A DNA stretch of 64,000 nucleotides from Owenia fusiformis (taxonomy: Eukaryota > Annelida > Polychaeta > Sabellida > Oweniidae): positions 17,301,375 to 17,365,374 of the forward strand of contig CAIIXF020000005.1 in assembly GCA_903813345.2 (NCBI GenBank). Reading direction: 5' to 3'. Each line of letters starts with the position of its first letter. Position 1 is the first letter of the stretch. Shown here in pieces: positions 19,045 through 33,000 of this stretch. The position numbers were made by a program, and so were the translations under genes. The notes beneath the pieces are model-generated. The model was not told where the DNA came from, searched no databases, and worked only from the letters and a program-made list of their open reading frames with translations.

Positions 19045-20309
19045 TTAATATGAGGCCTAAAATTGTCTGCTAGTTGGCCAGAGACCAATATTCTAGCAGA
19101 TTTTGAGAACAGAATCGATTTTTTTCGTTCTGCGTAGGGCAAACAATGATTTGAAATCACTTTCAACCATTCTGTGAGTATAAGAATGGTCATAAGAGGC
19201 CCGTGGAGGGTCTGGAATGAAAGAAAGCCCTCTGAAATTCCGTCAAAATTGCAGGTTATTTCTTCATTTTTTGCTAAAATTACATGATTTTCAGGGCCCA
19301 TATCTCAGTGAAATTGCTACAATGTAGCGATTTTTCATTTTTACAGGCTAGATACACGTGTCAGGTCGACAGAAACAGTAAGCATGTGTGATTTTCAAAT
19401 TGCTACATTGTAGCAATATTTATTTCAAAATACAGGTGTGAGGGAAACTGCAATTTAGTTAGATTTGGGCGAAAATGGCCAAATTTCAGTCAAAATCCTC
19501 GGGACACAGGCCCTTTGTCTTAGATTTAGTCAATGATGCAACTCTTAGTAGAAGGTGTGCCATATAGGGAATGAAAGCTGTTTGTCAGACGTATCATTTT
19601 CTTCAATAAACTCAGAGATAGTCAGGTTAGATTTGTGACGTCACAGTGGCAAAGTTAGACCAGCATATTTAGACGTATTTGGGGTAGGGCAAATTAACCC
19701 TTTCTAGCCTAAATGGATAAATTTTTCACATATTCAGTCAGTTCCGACGTTTTTATGCATTTTTGAACTAGAAATGATATTTTCTGCCAAAAAAAGTTGC
19801 AGAGACAAAAATCAGTGTGATGTCATAACACATTAAGGTATGAGGTTCCATATCCATCCGCCAAAAGGTATGACCCCTATATAGTCCATTTAAAAACTTG
19901 TGGTTTTGTTCTAAATAACGCCATAGTTGGCTTCAAGGGTACCTAGTATGCCACTATTTGGTATCAAAATAAAGAGGAGGAGTTCAACTTTCATTTGAAT
20001 TACGAAAATAGCGATGTAGGTCAAAAATAGTTCCGACGTGAGCATGTTTATTACGCGTTTGCCCATCATATCAGAATTGAGGAAGTGGTAGCAAACGCGA
20101 GTCACAATAAATGGACGCTGATATCTCAAAAAGTAACCTGACTCCCTATAATTTGATGTAGATCAATCGAACCCCTATATGAACAGGTACATTTTGATAT
20201 ATAACACTATGGGGGGTAAGCGTTTTATAGTTGGTCACGAACGCCATATGTGCAAAGTATTGTTATGAATTTTCGAATTTGGTGTTGGATTACGGTACTC
20301 ATACCTTAA

Positions 20310-21092
20310 TATGAGGCCTAAAATTGTCTGCTAGTTGGCCAGAGACCAATATTCTAGCAGATTTTGAGAACAGAATCGATTTTTTCGTTCTGCGTAGGGC
20401 AAACAATGATTTGAAATCACTTTCAACCATTCTGTGAGTATAAGAATGGTCATAAGAGGCCCGTGGAGGGTCTGGAATGAAAGAAAGCCCTCTGAAATTC
20501 CGTCAAAATTGCAGGTTATTTCTTCATTTTTTGCTAAAATTACATGATTTTCAGGGCCCATATCTCAGTGAAATTGCTACAATGTAGCGATTTTTCATTT
20601 TTACAGGCTAGATACACGTGTCAGGTCGACAGAAACAGTAAGCATGTGTGATTTTCAAATTGCTACATTGTAGCAATATTTATTTCAAAATACAGGTGTG
20701 AGGGAAACTGCAATTTAGTTAGATTTGGGCGAAAATGGCCAAATTTCAGTCAAAATCCTCGGGACACAGGCCCTTTGTCTTAGATTTAGTCAATGATGCA
20801 ACTCTTAGTAGAAGGTGTGCCATATAGGGAATGAAAGCTGTTTGTCAGACGTATCATTTTCTTCAATAAACTCAGAGATAGTCAGGTTAGATTTGTGACG
20901 TCACAGTGGCAAAGTTAGACCAGCATATTTAGACGTATTTGGGGTAGGGCAAATTAACCCTTTCTAGCCTAAATGGATAAATTTTTCACATATTCAGTCA
21001 GTTCCGACGTTTTTATGCATTTTTGAACTAGAAATGATATTTTCTGCCAAAAAAAGTTGCAGAGACAAAAATCAGTGTGATGTCATAACACA
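20310..21092 (+). repeat. Module A, reference copy (A2) of the satellite
   Basis: A is 783 bp, starting TATGAGGCCTAAAATTGTC and ending GTGATGTCATAACACA. It has no clear inverted ends. It contains two near-palindromic 19-mers that are inverted copies of each other (ATTGCTACAATGTAGCGAT and ATTGCTACATTGTAGCAAT; at 19313 and 19399 in copy A1) and a TGACGTCA palindrome (19636 in A1). It shares AGTTCCGACGT with module B. A second TTAA inside A (in CAAATTAACCC) is never occupied by B. The 76-codon minus-strand open frame looks incidental, since it shifts in A1 through one extra T. Confidence 0.9.
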
Positions 21093-24000
21093 TTAATATG
21101 AGGCCTAAAATTGTCTGCTAGTTGGCCAGAGACCAATATTCTAGCAGATTTTGAGAACAGAATCGATTTTTTCGTTCTGCGTAGGGCAAACAATGATTTG
21201 AAATCACTTTCAACCATTCTGTGAGTATAAGAATGGTCATAAGAGGCCCGTGGAGGGTCTGGAATGAAAGAAAGCCCTCTGAAATTCCGTCAAAATTGCA
21301 GGTTATTTCTTCATTTTTTGCTAAAATTACATGATTTTCAGGGCCCATATCTCAGTGAAATTGCTACAATGTAGCGATTTTTCATTTTTACAGGCTAGAT
21401 ACACGTGTCAGGTCGACAGAAACAGTAAGCATGTGTGATTTTCAAATTGCTACATTGTAGCAATATTTATTTCAAAATACAGGTGTGAGGGAAACTGCAA
21501 TTTAGTTAGATTTGGGCGAAAATGGCCAAATTTCAGTCAAAATCCTCGGGACACAGGCCCTTTGTCTTAGATTTAGTCAATGATGCAACTCTTAGTAGAA
21601 GGTGTGCCATATAGGGAATGAAAGCTGTTTGTCAGACGTATCATTTTCTTCAATAAACTCAGAGATAGTCAGGTTAGATTTGTGACGTCACAGTGGCAAA
21701 GTTAGACCAGCATATTTAGACGTATTTGGGGTAGGGCAAATTAACCCTTTCTAGCCTAAATGGATAAATTTTTCACATATTCAGTCAGTTCCGACGTTTT
21801 TATGCATTTTTGAACTAGAAATGATATTTTCTGCCAAAAAAAGTTGCAGAGACAAAAATCAGTGTGATGTCATAACACATTAATATGAGGCCTAAAATTG
21901 TCTGCTAGTTGGCCAGAGACCAATATTCTAGCAGATTTTGAGAACAGAATCGATTTTTTCGTTCTGCGTAGGGCAAACAATGATTTGAAATCACTTTCAA
22001 CCATTCTGTGAGTATAAGAATGGTCATAAGAGGCCCGTGGAGGGTCTGGAATGAAAGAAAGCCCTCTGAAATTCCGTCAAAATTGCAGGTTATTTCTTCA
22101 TTTTTTGCTAAAATTACATGATTTTCAGGGCCCATATCTCAGTGAAATTGCTACAATGTAGCGATTTTTCATTTTTACAGGCTAGATACACGTGTCAGGT
22201 CGACAGAAACAGTAAGCATGTGTGATTTTCAAATTGCTACATTGTAGCAATATTTATTTCAAAATACAGGTGTGAGGGAAACTGCAATTTAGTTAGATTT
22301 GGGCGAAAATGGCCAAATTTCAGTCAAAATCCTCGGGACACAGGCCCTTTGTCTTAGATTTAGTCAATGATGCAACTCTTAGTAGAAGGTGTGCCATATA
22401 GGGAATGAAAGCTGTTTGTCAGACGTATCATTTTCTTCAATAAACTCAGAGATAGTCAGGTTAGATTTGTGACGTCACAGTGGCAAAGTTAGACCAGCAT
22501 ATTTAGACGTATTTGGGGTAGGGCAAATTAACCCTTTCTAGCCTAAATGGATAAATTTTTCACATATTCAGTCAGTTCCGACGTTTTTATGCATTTTTGA
22601 ACTAGAAATGATATTTTCTGCCAAAAAAAGTTGCAGAGACAAAAATCAGTGTGATGTCATAACACATTAAGGTATGAGGTTCCATATCCATCCGCCAAAA
22701 GGTATGACCCCTATATAGTCCATTTAAAAACTTGTGGTTTTGTTCTAAATAACGCCATAGTTGGCTTCAAGGGTACCTAGTATGCCACTATTTGGTATCA
22801 AAATAAAGAGGAGGAGTTCAACTTTCATTTGAATTACGAAAATAGCGATGTAGGTCAAAAATAGTTCCGACGTGAGCATGTTTATTACGCGTTTGCCCAT
22901 CATATCAGAATTGAGGAAGTGGTAGCAAACGCGAGTCACAATAAATGGACGCTGATATCTCAAAAAGTAACCTGACTCCCTATAATTTGATGTAGATCAA
23001 TCGAACCCCTATATGAACAGGTACATTTTGATATATAACACTATGGGGGGTAAGCGTTTTATAGTTGGTCACGAACGCCATATGTGCAAAGTATTGTTAT
23101 GAATTTTCGAATTTGGTGTTGGATTACGGTACTCATACCTTAATATGAGGCCTAAAATTGTCTGCTAGTTGGCCAGAGACCAATATTCTAGCAGATTTTG
23201 AGAACAGAATCGATTTTTTCGTTCTGCGTAGGGCAAACAATGATTTGAAATCACTTTCAACCATTCTGTGAGTATAAGAATGGTCATAAGAGGCCCGTGG
23301 AGGGTCTGGAATGAAAGAAAGCCCTCTGAAATTCCGTCAAAATTGCAGGTTATTTCTTCATTTTTTGCTAAAATTACATGATTTTCAGGGCCCATATCTC
23401 AGTGAAATTGCTACAATGTAGCGATTTTTCATTTTTACAGGCTAGATACACGTGTCAGGTCGACAGAAACAGTAAGCATGTGTGATTTTCAAATTGCTAC
23501 ATTGTAGCAATATTTATTTCAAAATACAGGTGTGAGGGAAACTGCAATTTAGTTAGATTTGGGCGAAAATGGCCAAATTTCAGTCAAAATCCTCGGGACA
23601 CAGGCCCTTTGTCTTAGATTTAGTCAATGATGCAACTCTTAGTAGAAGGTGTGCCATATAGGGAATGAAAGCTGTTTGTCAGACGTATCATTTTCTTCAA
23701 TAAACTCAGAGATAGTCAGGTTAGATTTGTGACGTCACAGTGGCAAAGTTAGACCAGCATATTTAGACGTATTTGGGGTAGGGCAAATTAACCCTTTCTA
23801 GCCTAAATGGATAAATTTTTCACATATTCAGTCAGTTCCGACGTTTTTATGCATTTTTGAACTAGAAATGATATTTTCTGCCAAAAAAAGTTGCAGAGAC
23901 AAAAATCAGTGTGATGTCATAACACATTAATATGAGGCCTAAAATTGTCTGCTAGTTGGCCAGAGACCAATATTCTAGCAGATTTTGAGAACAGAATCGA

Positions 24001-27000
24001 TTTTTTCGTTCTGCGTAGGGCAAACAATGATTTGAAATCACTTTCAACCATTCTGTGAGTATAAGAATGGTCATAAGAGGCCCGTGGAGGGTCTGGAATG
24101 AAAGAAAGCCCTCTGAAATTCCGTCAAAATTGCAGGTTATTTCTTCATTTTTTGCTAAAATTACATGATTTTCAGGGCCCATATCTCAGTGAAATTGCTA
24201 CAATGTAGCGATTTTTCATTTTTACAGGCTAGATACACGTGTCAGGTCGACAGAAACAGTAAGCATGTGTGATTTTCAAATTGCTACATTGTAGCAATAT
24301 TTATTTCAAAATACAGGTGTGAGGGAAACTGCAATTTAGTTAGATTTGGGCGAAAATGGCCAAATTTCAGTCAAAATCCTCGGGACACAGGCCCTTTGTC
24401 TTAGATTTAGTCAATGATGCAACTCTTAGTAGAAGGTGTGCCATATAGGGAATGAAAGCTGTTTGTCAGACGTATCATTTTCTTCAATAAACTCAGAGAT
24501 AGTCAGGTTAGATTTGTGACGTCACAGTGGCAAAGTTAGACCAGCATATTTAGACGTATTTGGGGTAGGGCAAATTAACCCTTTCTAGCCTAAATGGATA
24601 AATTTTTCACATATTCAGTCAGTTCCGACGTTTTTATGCATTTTTGAACTAGAAATGATATTTTCTGCCAAAAAAAGTTGCAGAGACAAAAATCAGTGTG
24701 ATGTCATAACACATTAAGGTATGAGGTTCCATATCCATCCGCCAAAAGGTATGACCCCTATATAGTCCATTTAAAAACTTGTGGTTTTGTTCTAAATAAC
24801 GCCATAGTTGGCTTCAAGGGTACCTAGTATGCCACTATTTGGTATCAAAATAAAGAGGAGGAGTTCAACTTTCATTTGAATTACGAAAATAGCGATGTAG
24901 GTCAAAAATAGTTCCGACGTGAGCATGTTTATTACGCGTTTGCCCATCATATCAGAATTGAGGAAGTGGTAGCAAACGCGAGTCACAATAAATGGACGCT
25001 GATATCTCAAAAAGTAACCTGACTCCCTATAATTTGATGTAGATCAATCGAACCCCTATATGAACAGGTACATTTTGATATATAACACTATGGGGGGTAA
25101 GCGTTTTATAGTTGGTCACGAACGCCATATGTGCAAAGTATTGTTATGAATTTTCGAATTTGGTGTTGGATTACGGTACTCATACCTTAATATGAGGCCT
25201 AAAATTGTCTGCTAGTTGGCCAGAGACCAATATTCTAGCAGATTTTGAGAACAGAATCGATTTTTTCGTTCTGCGTAGGGCAAACAATGATTTGAAATCA
25301 CTTTCAACCATTCTGTGAGTATAAGAATGGTCATAAGAGGCCCGTGGAGGGTCTGGAATGAAAGAAAGCCCTCTGAAATTCCGTCAAAATTGCAGGTTAT
25401 TTCTTCATTTTTTGCTAAAATTACATGATTTTCAGGGCCCATATCTCAGTGAAATTGCTACAATGTAGCGATTTTTCATTTTTACAGGCTAGATACACGT
25501 GTCAGGTCGACAGAAACAGTAAGCATGTGTGATTTTCAAATTGCTACATTGTAGCAATATTTATTTCAAAATACAGGTGTGAGGGAAACTGCAATTTAGT
25601 TAGATTTGGGCGAAAATGGCCAAATTTCAGTCAAAATCCTCGGGACACAGGCCCTTTGTCTTAGATTTAGTCAATGATGCAACTCTTAGTAGAAGGTGTG
25701 CCATATAGGGAATGAAAGCTGTTTGTCAGACGTATCATTTTCTTCAATAAACTCAGAGATAGTCAGGTTAGATTTGTGACGTCACAGTGGCAAAGTTAGA
25801 CCAGCATATTTAGACGTATTTGGGGTAGGGCAAATTAACCCTTTCTAGCCTAAATGGATAAATTTTTCACATATTCAGTCAGTTCCGACGTTTTTATGCA
25901 TTTTTGAACTAGAAATGATATTTTCTGCCAAAAAAAGTTGCAGAGACAAAAATCAGTGTGATGTCATAACACATTAATATGAGGCCTAAAATTGTCTGCT
26001 AGTTGGCCAGAGACCAATATTCTAGCAGATTTTGAGAACAGAATCGATTTTTTCGTTCTGCGTAGGGCAAACAATGATTTGAAATCACTTTCAACCATTC
26101 TGTGAGTATAAGAATGGTCATAAGAGGCCCGTGGAGGGTCTGGAATGAAAGAAAGCCCTCTGAAATTCCGTCAAAATTGCAGGTTATTTCTTCATTTTTT
26201 GCTAAAATTACATGATTTTCAGGGCCCATATCTCAGTGAAATTGCTACAATGTAGCGATTTTTCATTTTTACAGGCTAGATACACGTGTCAGGTCGACAG
26301 AAACAGTAAGCATGTGTGATTTTCAAATTGCTACATTGTAGCAATATTTATTTCAAAATACAGGTGTGAGGGAAACTGCAATTTAGTTAGATTTGGGCGA
26401 AAATGGCCAAATTTCAGTCAAAATCCTCGGGACACAGGCCCTTTGCCTTAGATTTAGTCAATGATGCAACTCTTAGTAGAAGGTGTGCCATATAGGGAAT
26501 GAAAGCTGTTTGTCAGACGTATCATTTTCTTCAATAAACTCAGAGATAGTCAGGTTAGATTTGTGACGTCACAGTGGCAAAGTTAGACCAGCATATTTAG
26601 ACGTATTTGGGGTAGGGCAAATTAACCCTTTCTAGCCTAAATGGATAAATTTTTCACATATTCAGTCAGTTCCGACGTTTTTATGCATTTTTGAACTAGA
26701 AATGATATTTTCTGCCAAAAAAAGTTGCAGAGACAAAAATCAGTGTGATGTCATAACACATTAAGGTATGAGGTTCCATATCCATCCGCCAAAAGGTATG
26801 ACCCCTATATAGTCCATTTAAAAACTTGTGGTTTTGTTCTAAATAACGCCATAGTTGGCTTCAAGGGTACCTAGTATGCCACTATTTGGTATCAAAATAA
26901 AGAGGAGGAGTTCAACTTTCATTTGAATTACGAAAATAGCGATGTAGGTCAAAAATAGTTCCGACGTGAGCATGTTTATTACGCGTTTGCCCATCATATC

Positions 27001-30000
27001 AGAATTGAGGAAGTGGTAGCAAACGCGAGTCACAATAAATGGACGCTGATATCTCAAAAAGTAACCTGACTCCCTATAATTTGATGTAGATCAATCGAAC
27101 CCCTATATGAACAGGTACATTTTGATATATAACACTATGGGGGGTAAGCGTTTTATAGTTGGTCACGAACGCCATATGTGCAAAGTATTGTTATGAATTT
27201 TCGAATTTGGTGTTGGATTACGGTACTCATACCTTAATATGAGGCCTAAAATTGTCTGCTAGTTGGCCAGAGACCAATATTCTAGCAGATTTTGAGAACA
27301 GAATCGATTTTTTCGTTCTGCGTAGGGCAAACAATGATTTGAAATCACTTTCAACCATTCTGTGAGTATAAGAATGGTCATAAGAGGCCCGTGGAGGGTC
27401 TGGAATGAAAGAAAGCCCTCTGAAATTCCGTCAAAATTGCAGGTTATTTCTTCATTTTTTGCTAAAATTACATGATTTTCAGGGCCCATATCTCAGTGAA
27501 ATTGCTACAATGTAGCGATTTTTCATTTTTACAGGCTAGATACACGTGTCAGGTCGACAGAAACAGTAAGCATGTGTGATTTTCAAATTGCTACATTGTA
27601 GCAATATTTATTTCAAAATACAGGTGTGAGGGAAACTGCAATTTAGTTAGATTTGGGCGAAAATGGCCAAATTTCAGTCAAAATCCTCGGGACACAGGCC
27701 CTTTGTCTTAGATTTAGTCAATGATGCAACTCTTAGTAGAAGGTGTGCCATATAGGGAATGAAAGCTGTTTGTCAGACGTATCATTTTCTTCAATAAACT
27801 CAGAGATAGTCAGGTTAGATTTGTGACGTCACAGTGGCAAAGTTAGACCAGCATATTTAGACGTATTTGGGGTAGGGCAAATTAACCCTTTCTAGCCTAA
27901 ATGGATAAATTTTTCACATATTCAGTCAGTTCCGACGTTTTTATGCATTTTTGAACTAGAAATGATATTTTCTGCCAAAAAAAGTTGCAGAGACAAAAAT
28001 CAGTGTGATGTCATAACACATTAATATGAGGCCTAAAATTGTCTGCTAGTTGGCCAGAGACCAATATTCTAGCAGATTTTGAGAACAGAATCGATTTTTT
28101 CGTTCTGCGTAGGGCAAACAATGATTTGAAATCACTTTCAACCATTCTGTGAGTATAAGAATGGTCATAAGAGGCCCGTGGAGGGTCTGGAATGAAAGAA
28201 AGCCCTCTGAAATTCCGTCAAAATTGCAGGTTATTTCTTCATTTTTTGCTAAAATTACATGATTTTCAGGGCCCATATCTCAGTGAAATTGCTACAATGT
28301 AGCGATTTTTCATTTTTACAGGCTAGATACACGTGTCAGGTCGACAGAAACAGTAAGCATGTGTGATTTTCAAATTGCTACATTGTAGCAATATTTATTT
28401 CAAAATACAGGTGTGAGGGAAACTGCAATTTAGTTAGATTTGGGCGAAAATGGCCAAATTTCAGTCAAAATCCTCGGGACACAGGCCCTTTGTCTTAGAT
28501 TTAGTCAATGATGCAACTCTTAGTAGAAGGTGTGCCATATAGGGAATGAAAGCTGTTTGTCAGACGTATCATTTTCTTCAATAAACTCAGAGATAGTCAG
28601 GTTAGATTTGTGACGTCACAGTGGCAAAGTTAGACCAGCATATTTAGACGTATTTGGGGTAGGGCAAATTAACCCTTTCTAGCCTAAATGGATAAATTTT
28701 TCACATATTCAGTCAGTTCCGACGTTTTTATGCATTTTTGAACTAGAAATGATATTTTCTGCCAAAAAAAGTTGCAGAGACAAAAATCAGTGTGATGTCA
28801 TAACACATTAAGGTATGAGGTTCCATATCCATCCGCCAAAAGGTATGACCCCTATATAGTCCATTTAAAAACTTGTGGTTTTGTTCTAAATAACGCCATA
28901 GTTGGCTTCAAGGGTACCTAGTATGCCACTATTTGGTATCAAAATAAAGAGGAGGAGTTCAACTTTCATTTGAATTACGAAAATAGCGATGTAGGTCAAA
29001 AATAGTTCCGACGTGAGCATGTTTATTACGCGTTTGCCCATCATATCAGAATTGAGGAAGTGGTAGCAAACGCGAGTCACAATAAATGGACGCTGATATC
29101 TCAAAAAGTAACCTGACTCCCTATAATTTGATGTAGATCAATCGAACCCCTATATGAACAGGTACATTTTGATATATAACACTATGGGGGGTAAGCGTTT
29201 TATAGTTGGTCACGAACGCCATATGTGCAAAGTATTGTTATGAATTTTCGAATTTGGTGTTGGATTACGGTACTCATACCTTAATATGAGGCCTAAAATT
29301 GTCTGCTAGTTGGCCAGAGACCAATATTCTAGCAGATTTTGAGAACAGAATCGATTTTTTCGTTCTGCGTAGGGCAAACAATGATTTGAAATCACTTTCA
29401 ACCATTCTGTGAGTATAAGAATGGTCATAAGAGGCCCGTGGAGGGTCTGGAATGAAAGAAAGCCCTCTGAAATTCCGTCAAAATTGCAGGTTATTTCTTC
29501 ATTTTTTGCTAAAATTACATGATTTTCAGGGCCCATATCTCAGTGAAATTGCTACAATGTAGCGATTTTTCATTTTTACAGGCTAGATACACGTGTCAGG
29601 TCGACAGAAACAGTAAGCATGTGTGATTTTCAAATTGCTACATTGTAGCAATATTTATTTCAAAATACAGGTGTGAGGGAAACTGCAATTTAGTTAGATT
29701 TGGGCGAAAATGGCCAAATTTCAGTCAAAATCCTCGGGACACAGGCCCTTTGTCTTAGATTTAGTCAATGATGCAACTCTTAGTAGAAGGTGTGCCATAT
29801 AGGGAATGAAAGCTGTTTGTCAGACGTATCATTTTCTTCAATAAACTCAGAGATAGTCAGGTTAGATTTGTGACGTCACAGTGGCAAAGTTAGACCAGCA
29901 TATTTAGACGTATTTGGGGTAGGGCAAATTAACCCTTTCTAGCCTAAATGGATAAATTTTTCACATATTCAGTCAGTTCCGACGTTTTTATGCATTTTTG

Positions 30001-33000
30001 AACTAGAAATGATATTTTCTGCCAAAAAAAGTTGCAGAGACAAAAATCAGTGTGATGTCATAACACATTAAGGTATGAGGTTCCATATCCATCCGCCAAA
30101 AGGTATGACCCCTATATAGTCCATTTAAAAACTTGTGGTTTTGTTCTAAATAACGCCATAGTTGGCTTCAAGGGTACCTAGTATGCCACTATTTGGTATC
30201 AAAATAAAGAGGAGGAGTTCAACTTTCATTTGAATTACGAAAATAGCGATGTAGGTCAAAAATAGTTCCGACGTGAGCATGTTTATTACGCGTTTGCCCA
30301 TCATATCAGAATTGAGGAAGTGGTAGCAAACGCGAGTCACAATAAATGGACGCTGATATCTCAAAAAGTAACCTGACTCCCTATAATTTGATGTAGATCA
30401 ATCGAACCCCTATATGAACAGGTACATTTTGATATATAACACTATGGGGGGTAAGCGTTTTATAGTTGGTCACGAACGCCATATGTGCAAAGTATTGTTA
30501 TGAATTTTCGAATTTGGTGTTGGATTACGGTACTCATACCTTAATATGAGGCCTAAAATTGTCTGCTAGTTGGCCAGAGACCAATATTCTAGCAGATTTT
30601 GAGAACAGAATCGATTTTTTCGTTCTGCGTAGGGCAAACAATGATTTGAAATCACTTTCAACCATTCTGTGAGTATAAGAATGGTCATAAGAGGCCCGTG
30701 GAGGGTCTGGAATGAAAGAAAGCCCTCTGAAATTCCGTCAAAATTGCAGGTTATTTCTTCATTTTTTGCTAAAATTACATGATTTTCAGGGCCCATATCT
30801 CAGTGAAATTGCTACAATGTAGCGATTTTTCATTTTTACAGGCTAGATACACGTGTCAGGTCGACAGAAACAGTAAGCATGTGTGATTTTCAAATTGCTA
30901 CATTGTAGCAATATTTATTTCAAAATACAGGTGTGAGGGAAACTGCAATTTAGTTAGATTTGGGCGAAAATGGCCAAATTTCAGTCAAAATCCTCGGGAC
31001 ACAGGCCCTTTGTCTTAGATTTAGTCAATGATGCAACTCTTAGTAGAAGGTGTGCCATATAGGGAATGAAAGCTGTTTGTCAGACGTATCATTTTCTTCA
31101 ATAAACTCAGAGATAGTCAGGTTAGATTTGTGACGTCACAGTGGCAAAGTTAGACCAGCATATTTAGACGTATTTGGGGTAGGGCAAATTAACCCTTTCT
31201 AGCCTAAATGGATAAATTTTTCACATATTCAGTCAGTTCCGACGTTTTTATGCATTTTTGAACTAGAAATGATATTTTCTGCCAAAAAAAGTTGCAGAGA
31301 CAAAAATCAGTGTGATGTCATAACACATTAATATGAGGCCTAAAATTGTCTGCTAGTTGGCCAGAGACCAATATTCTAGCAGATTTTGAGAACAGAATCG
31401 ATTTTTTCGTTCTGCGTAGGGCAAACAATGATTTGAAATCACTTTCAACCATTCTGTGAGTATAAGAATGGTCATAAGAGGCCCGTGGAGGGTCTGGAAT
31501 GAAAGAAAGCCCTCTGAAATTCCGTCAAAATTGCAGGTTATTTCTTCATTTTTTGCTAAAATTACATGATTTTCAGGGCCCATATCTCAGTGAAATTGCT
31601 ACAATGTAGCGATTTTTCATTTTTACAGGCTAGATACACGTGTCAGGTCGACAGAAACAGTAAGCATGTGTGATTTTCAAATTGCTACATTGTAGCAATA
31701 TTTATTTCAAAATACAGGTGTGAGGGAAACTGCAATTTAGTTAGATTTGGGCGAAAATGGCCAAATTTCAGTCAAAATCCTCGGGACACAGGCCCTTTGT
31801 CTTAGATTTAGTCAATGATGCAACTCTTAGTAGAAGGTGTGCCATATAGGGAATGAAAGCTGTTTGTCAGACGTATCATTTTCTTCAATAAACTCAGAGA
31901 TAGTCAGGTTAGATTTGTGACGTCACAGTGGCAAAGTTAGACCAGCATATTTAGACGTATTTGGGGTAGGGCAAATTAACCCTTTCTAGCCTAAATGGAT
32001 AAATTTTTCACATATTCAGTCAGTTCCGACGTTTTTATGCATTTTTGAACTAGAAATGATATTTTCTGCCAAAAAAAGTTGCAGAGACAAAAATCAGTGT
32101 GATGTCATAACACATTAAGGTATGAGGTTCCATATCCATCCGCCAAAAGGTATGACCCCTATATAGTCCATTTAAAAACTTGTGGTTTTGTTCTAAATAA
32201 CGCCATAGTTGGCTTCAAGGGTACCTAGTATGCCACTATTTGGTATCAAAATAAAGAGGAGGAGTTCAACTTTCATTTGAATTACGAAAATAGCGATGTA
32301 GGTCAAAAATAGTTCCGACGTGAGCATGTTTATTACGCGTTTGCCCATCATATCAGAATTGAGGAAGTGGTAGCAAACGCGAGTCACAATAAATGGACGC
32401 TGATATCTCAAAAAGTAACCTGACTCCCTATAATTTGATGTAGATCAATCGAACCCCTATATGAACAGGTACATTTTGATATATAACACTATGGGGGGTA
32501 AGCGTTTTATAGTTGGTCACGAACGCCATATGTGCAAAGTATTGTTATGAATTTTCGAATTTGGTGTTGGATTACGGTACTCATACCTTAATATGAGGCC
32601 TAAAATTGTCTGCTAGTTGGCCAGAGACCAATATTCTAGCAGATTTTGAGAACAGAATCGATTTTTTCGTTCTGCGTAGGGCAAACAATGATTTGAAATC
32701 ACTTTCAACCATTCTGTGAGTATAAGAATGGTCATAAGAGGCCCGTGGAGGGTCTGGAATGAAAGAAAGCCCTCTGAAATTCCGTCAAAATTGCAGGTTA
32801 TTTCTTCATTTTTTGCTAAAATTACATGATTTTCAGGGCCCATATCTCAGTGAAATTGCTACAATGTAGCGATTTTTCATTTTTACAGGCTAGATACACG
32901 TGTCAGGTCGACAGAAACAGTAAGCATGTGTGATTTTCAAATTGCTACATTGTAGCAATATTTATTTCAAAATACAGGTGTGAGGGAAACTGCAATTTAG

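Noticed and set aside
20331-20561. 76-codon minus-strand open frame repeated in every A module
   Set aside because: The copies are near-identical DNA, so repeated frames carry no independent evidence of selection. One extra T shifts the frame in the first copy, and the peptide has no recognisable domain.
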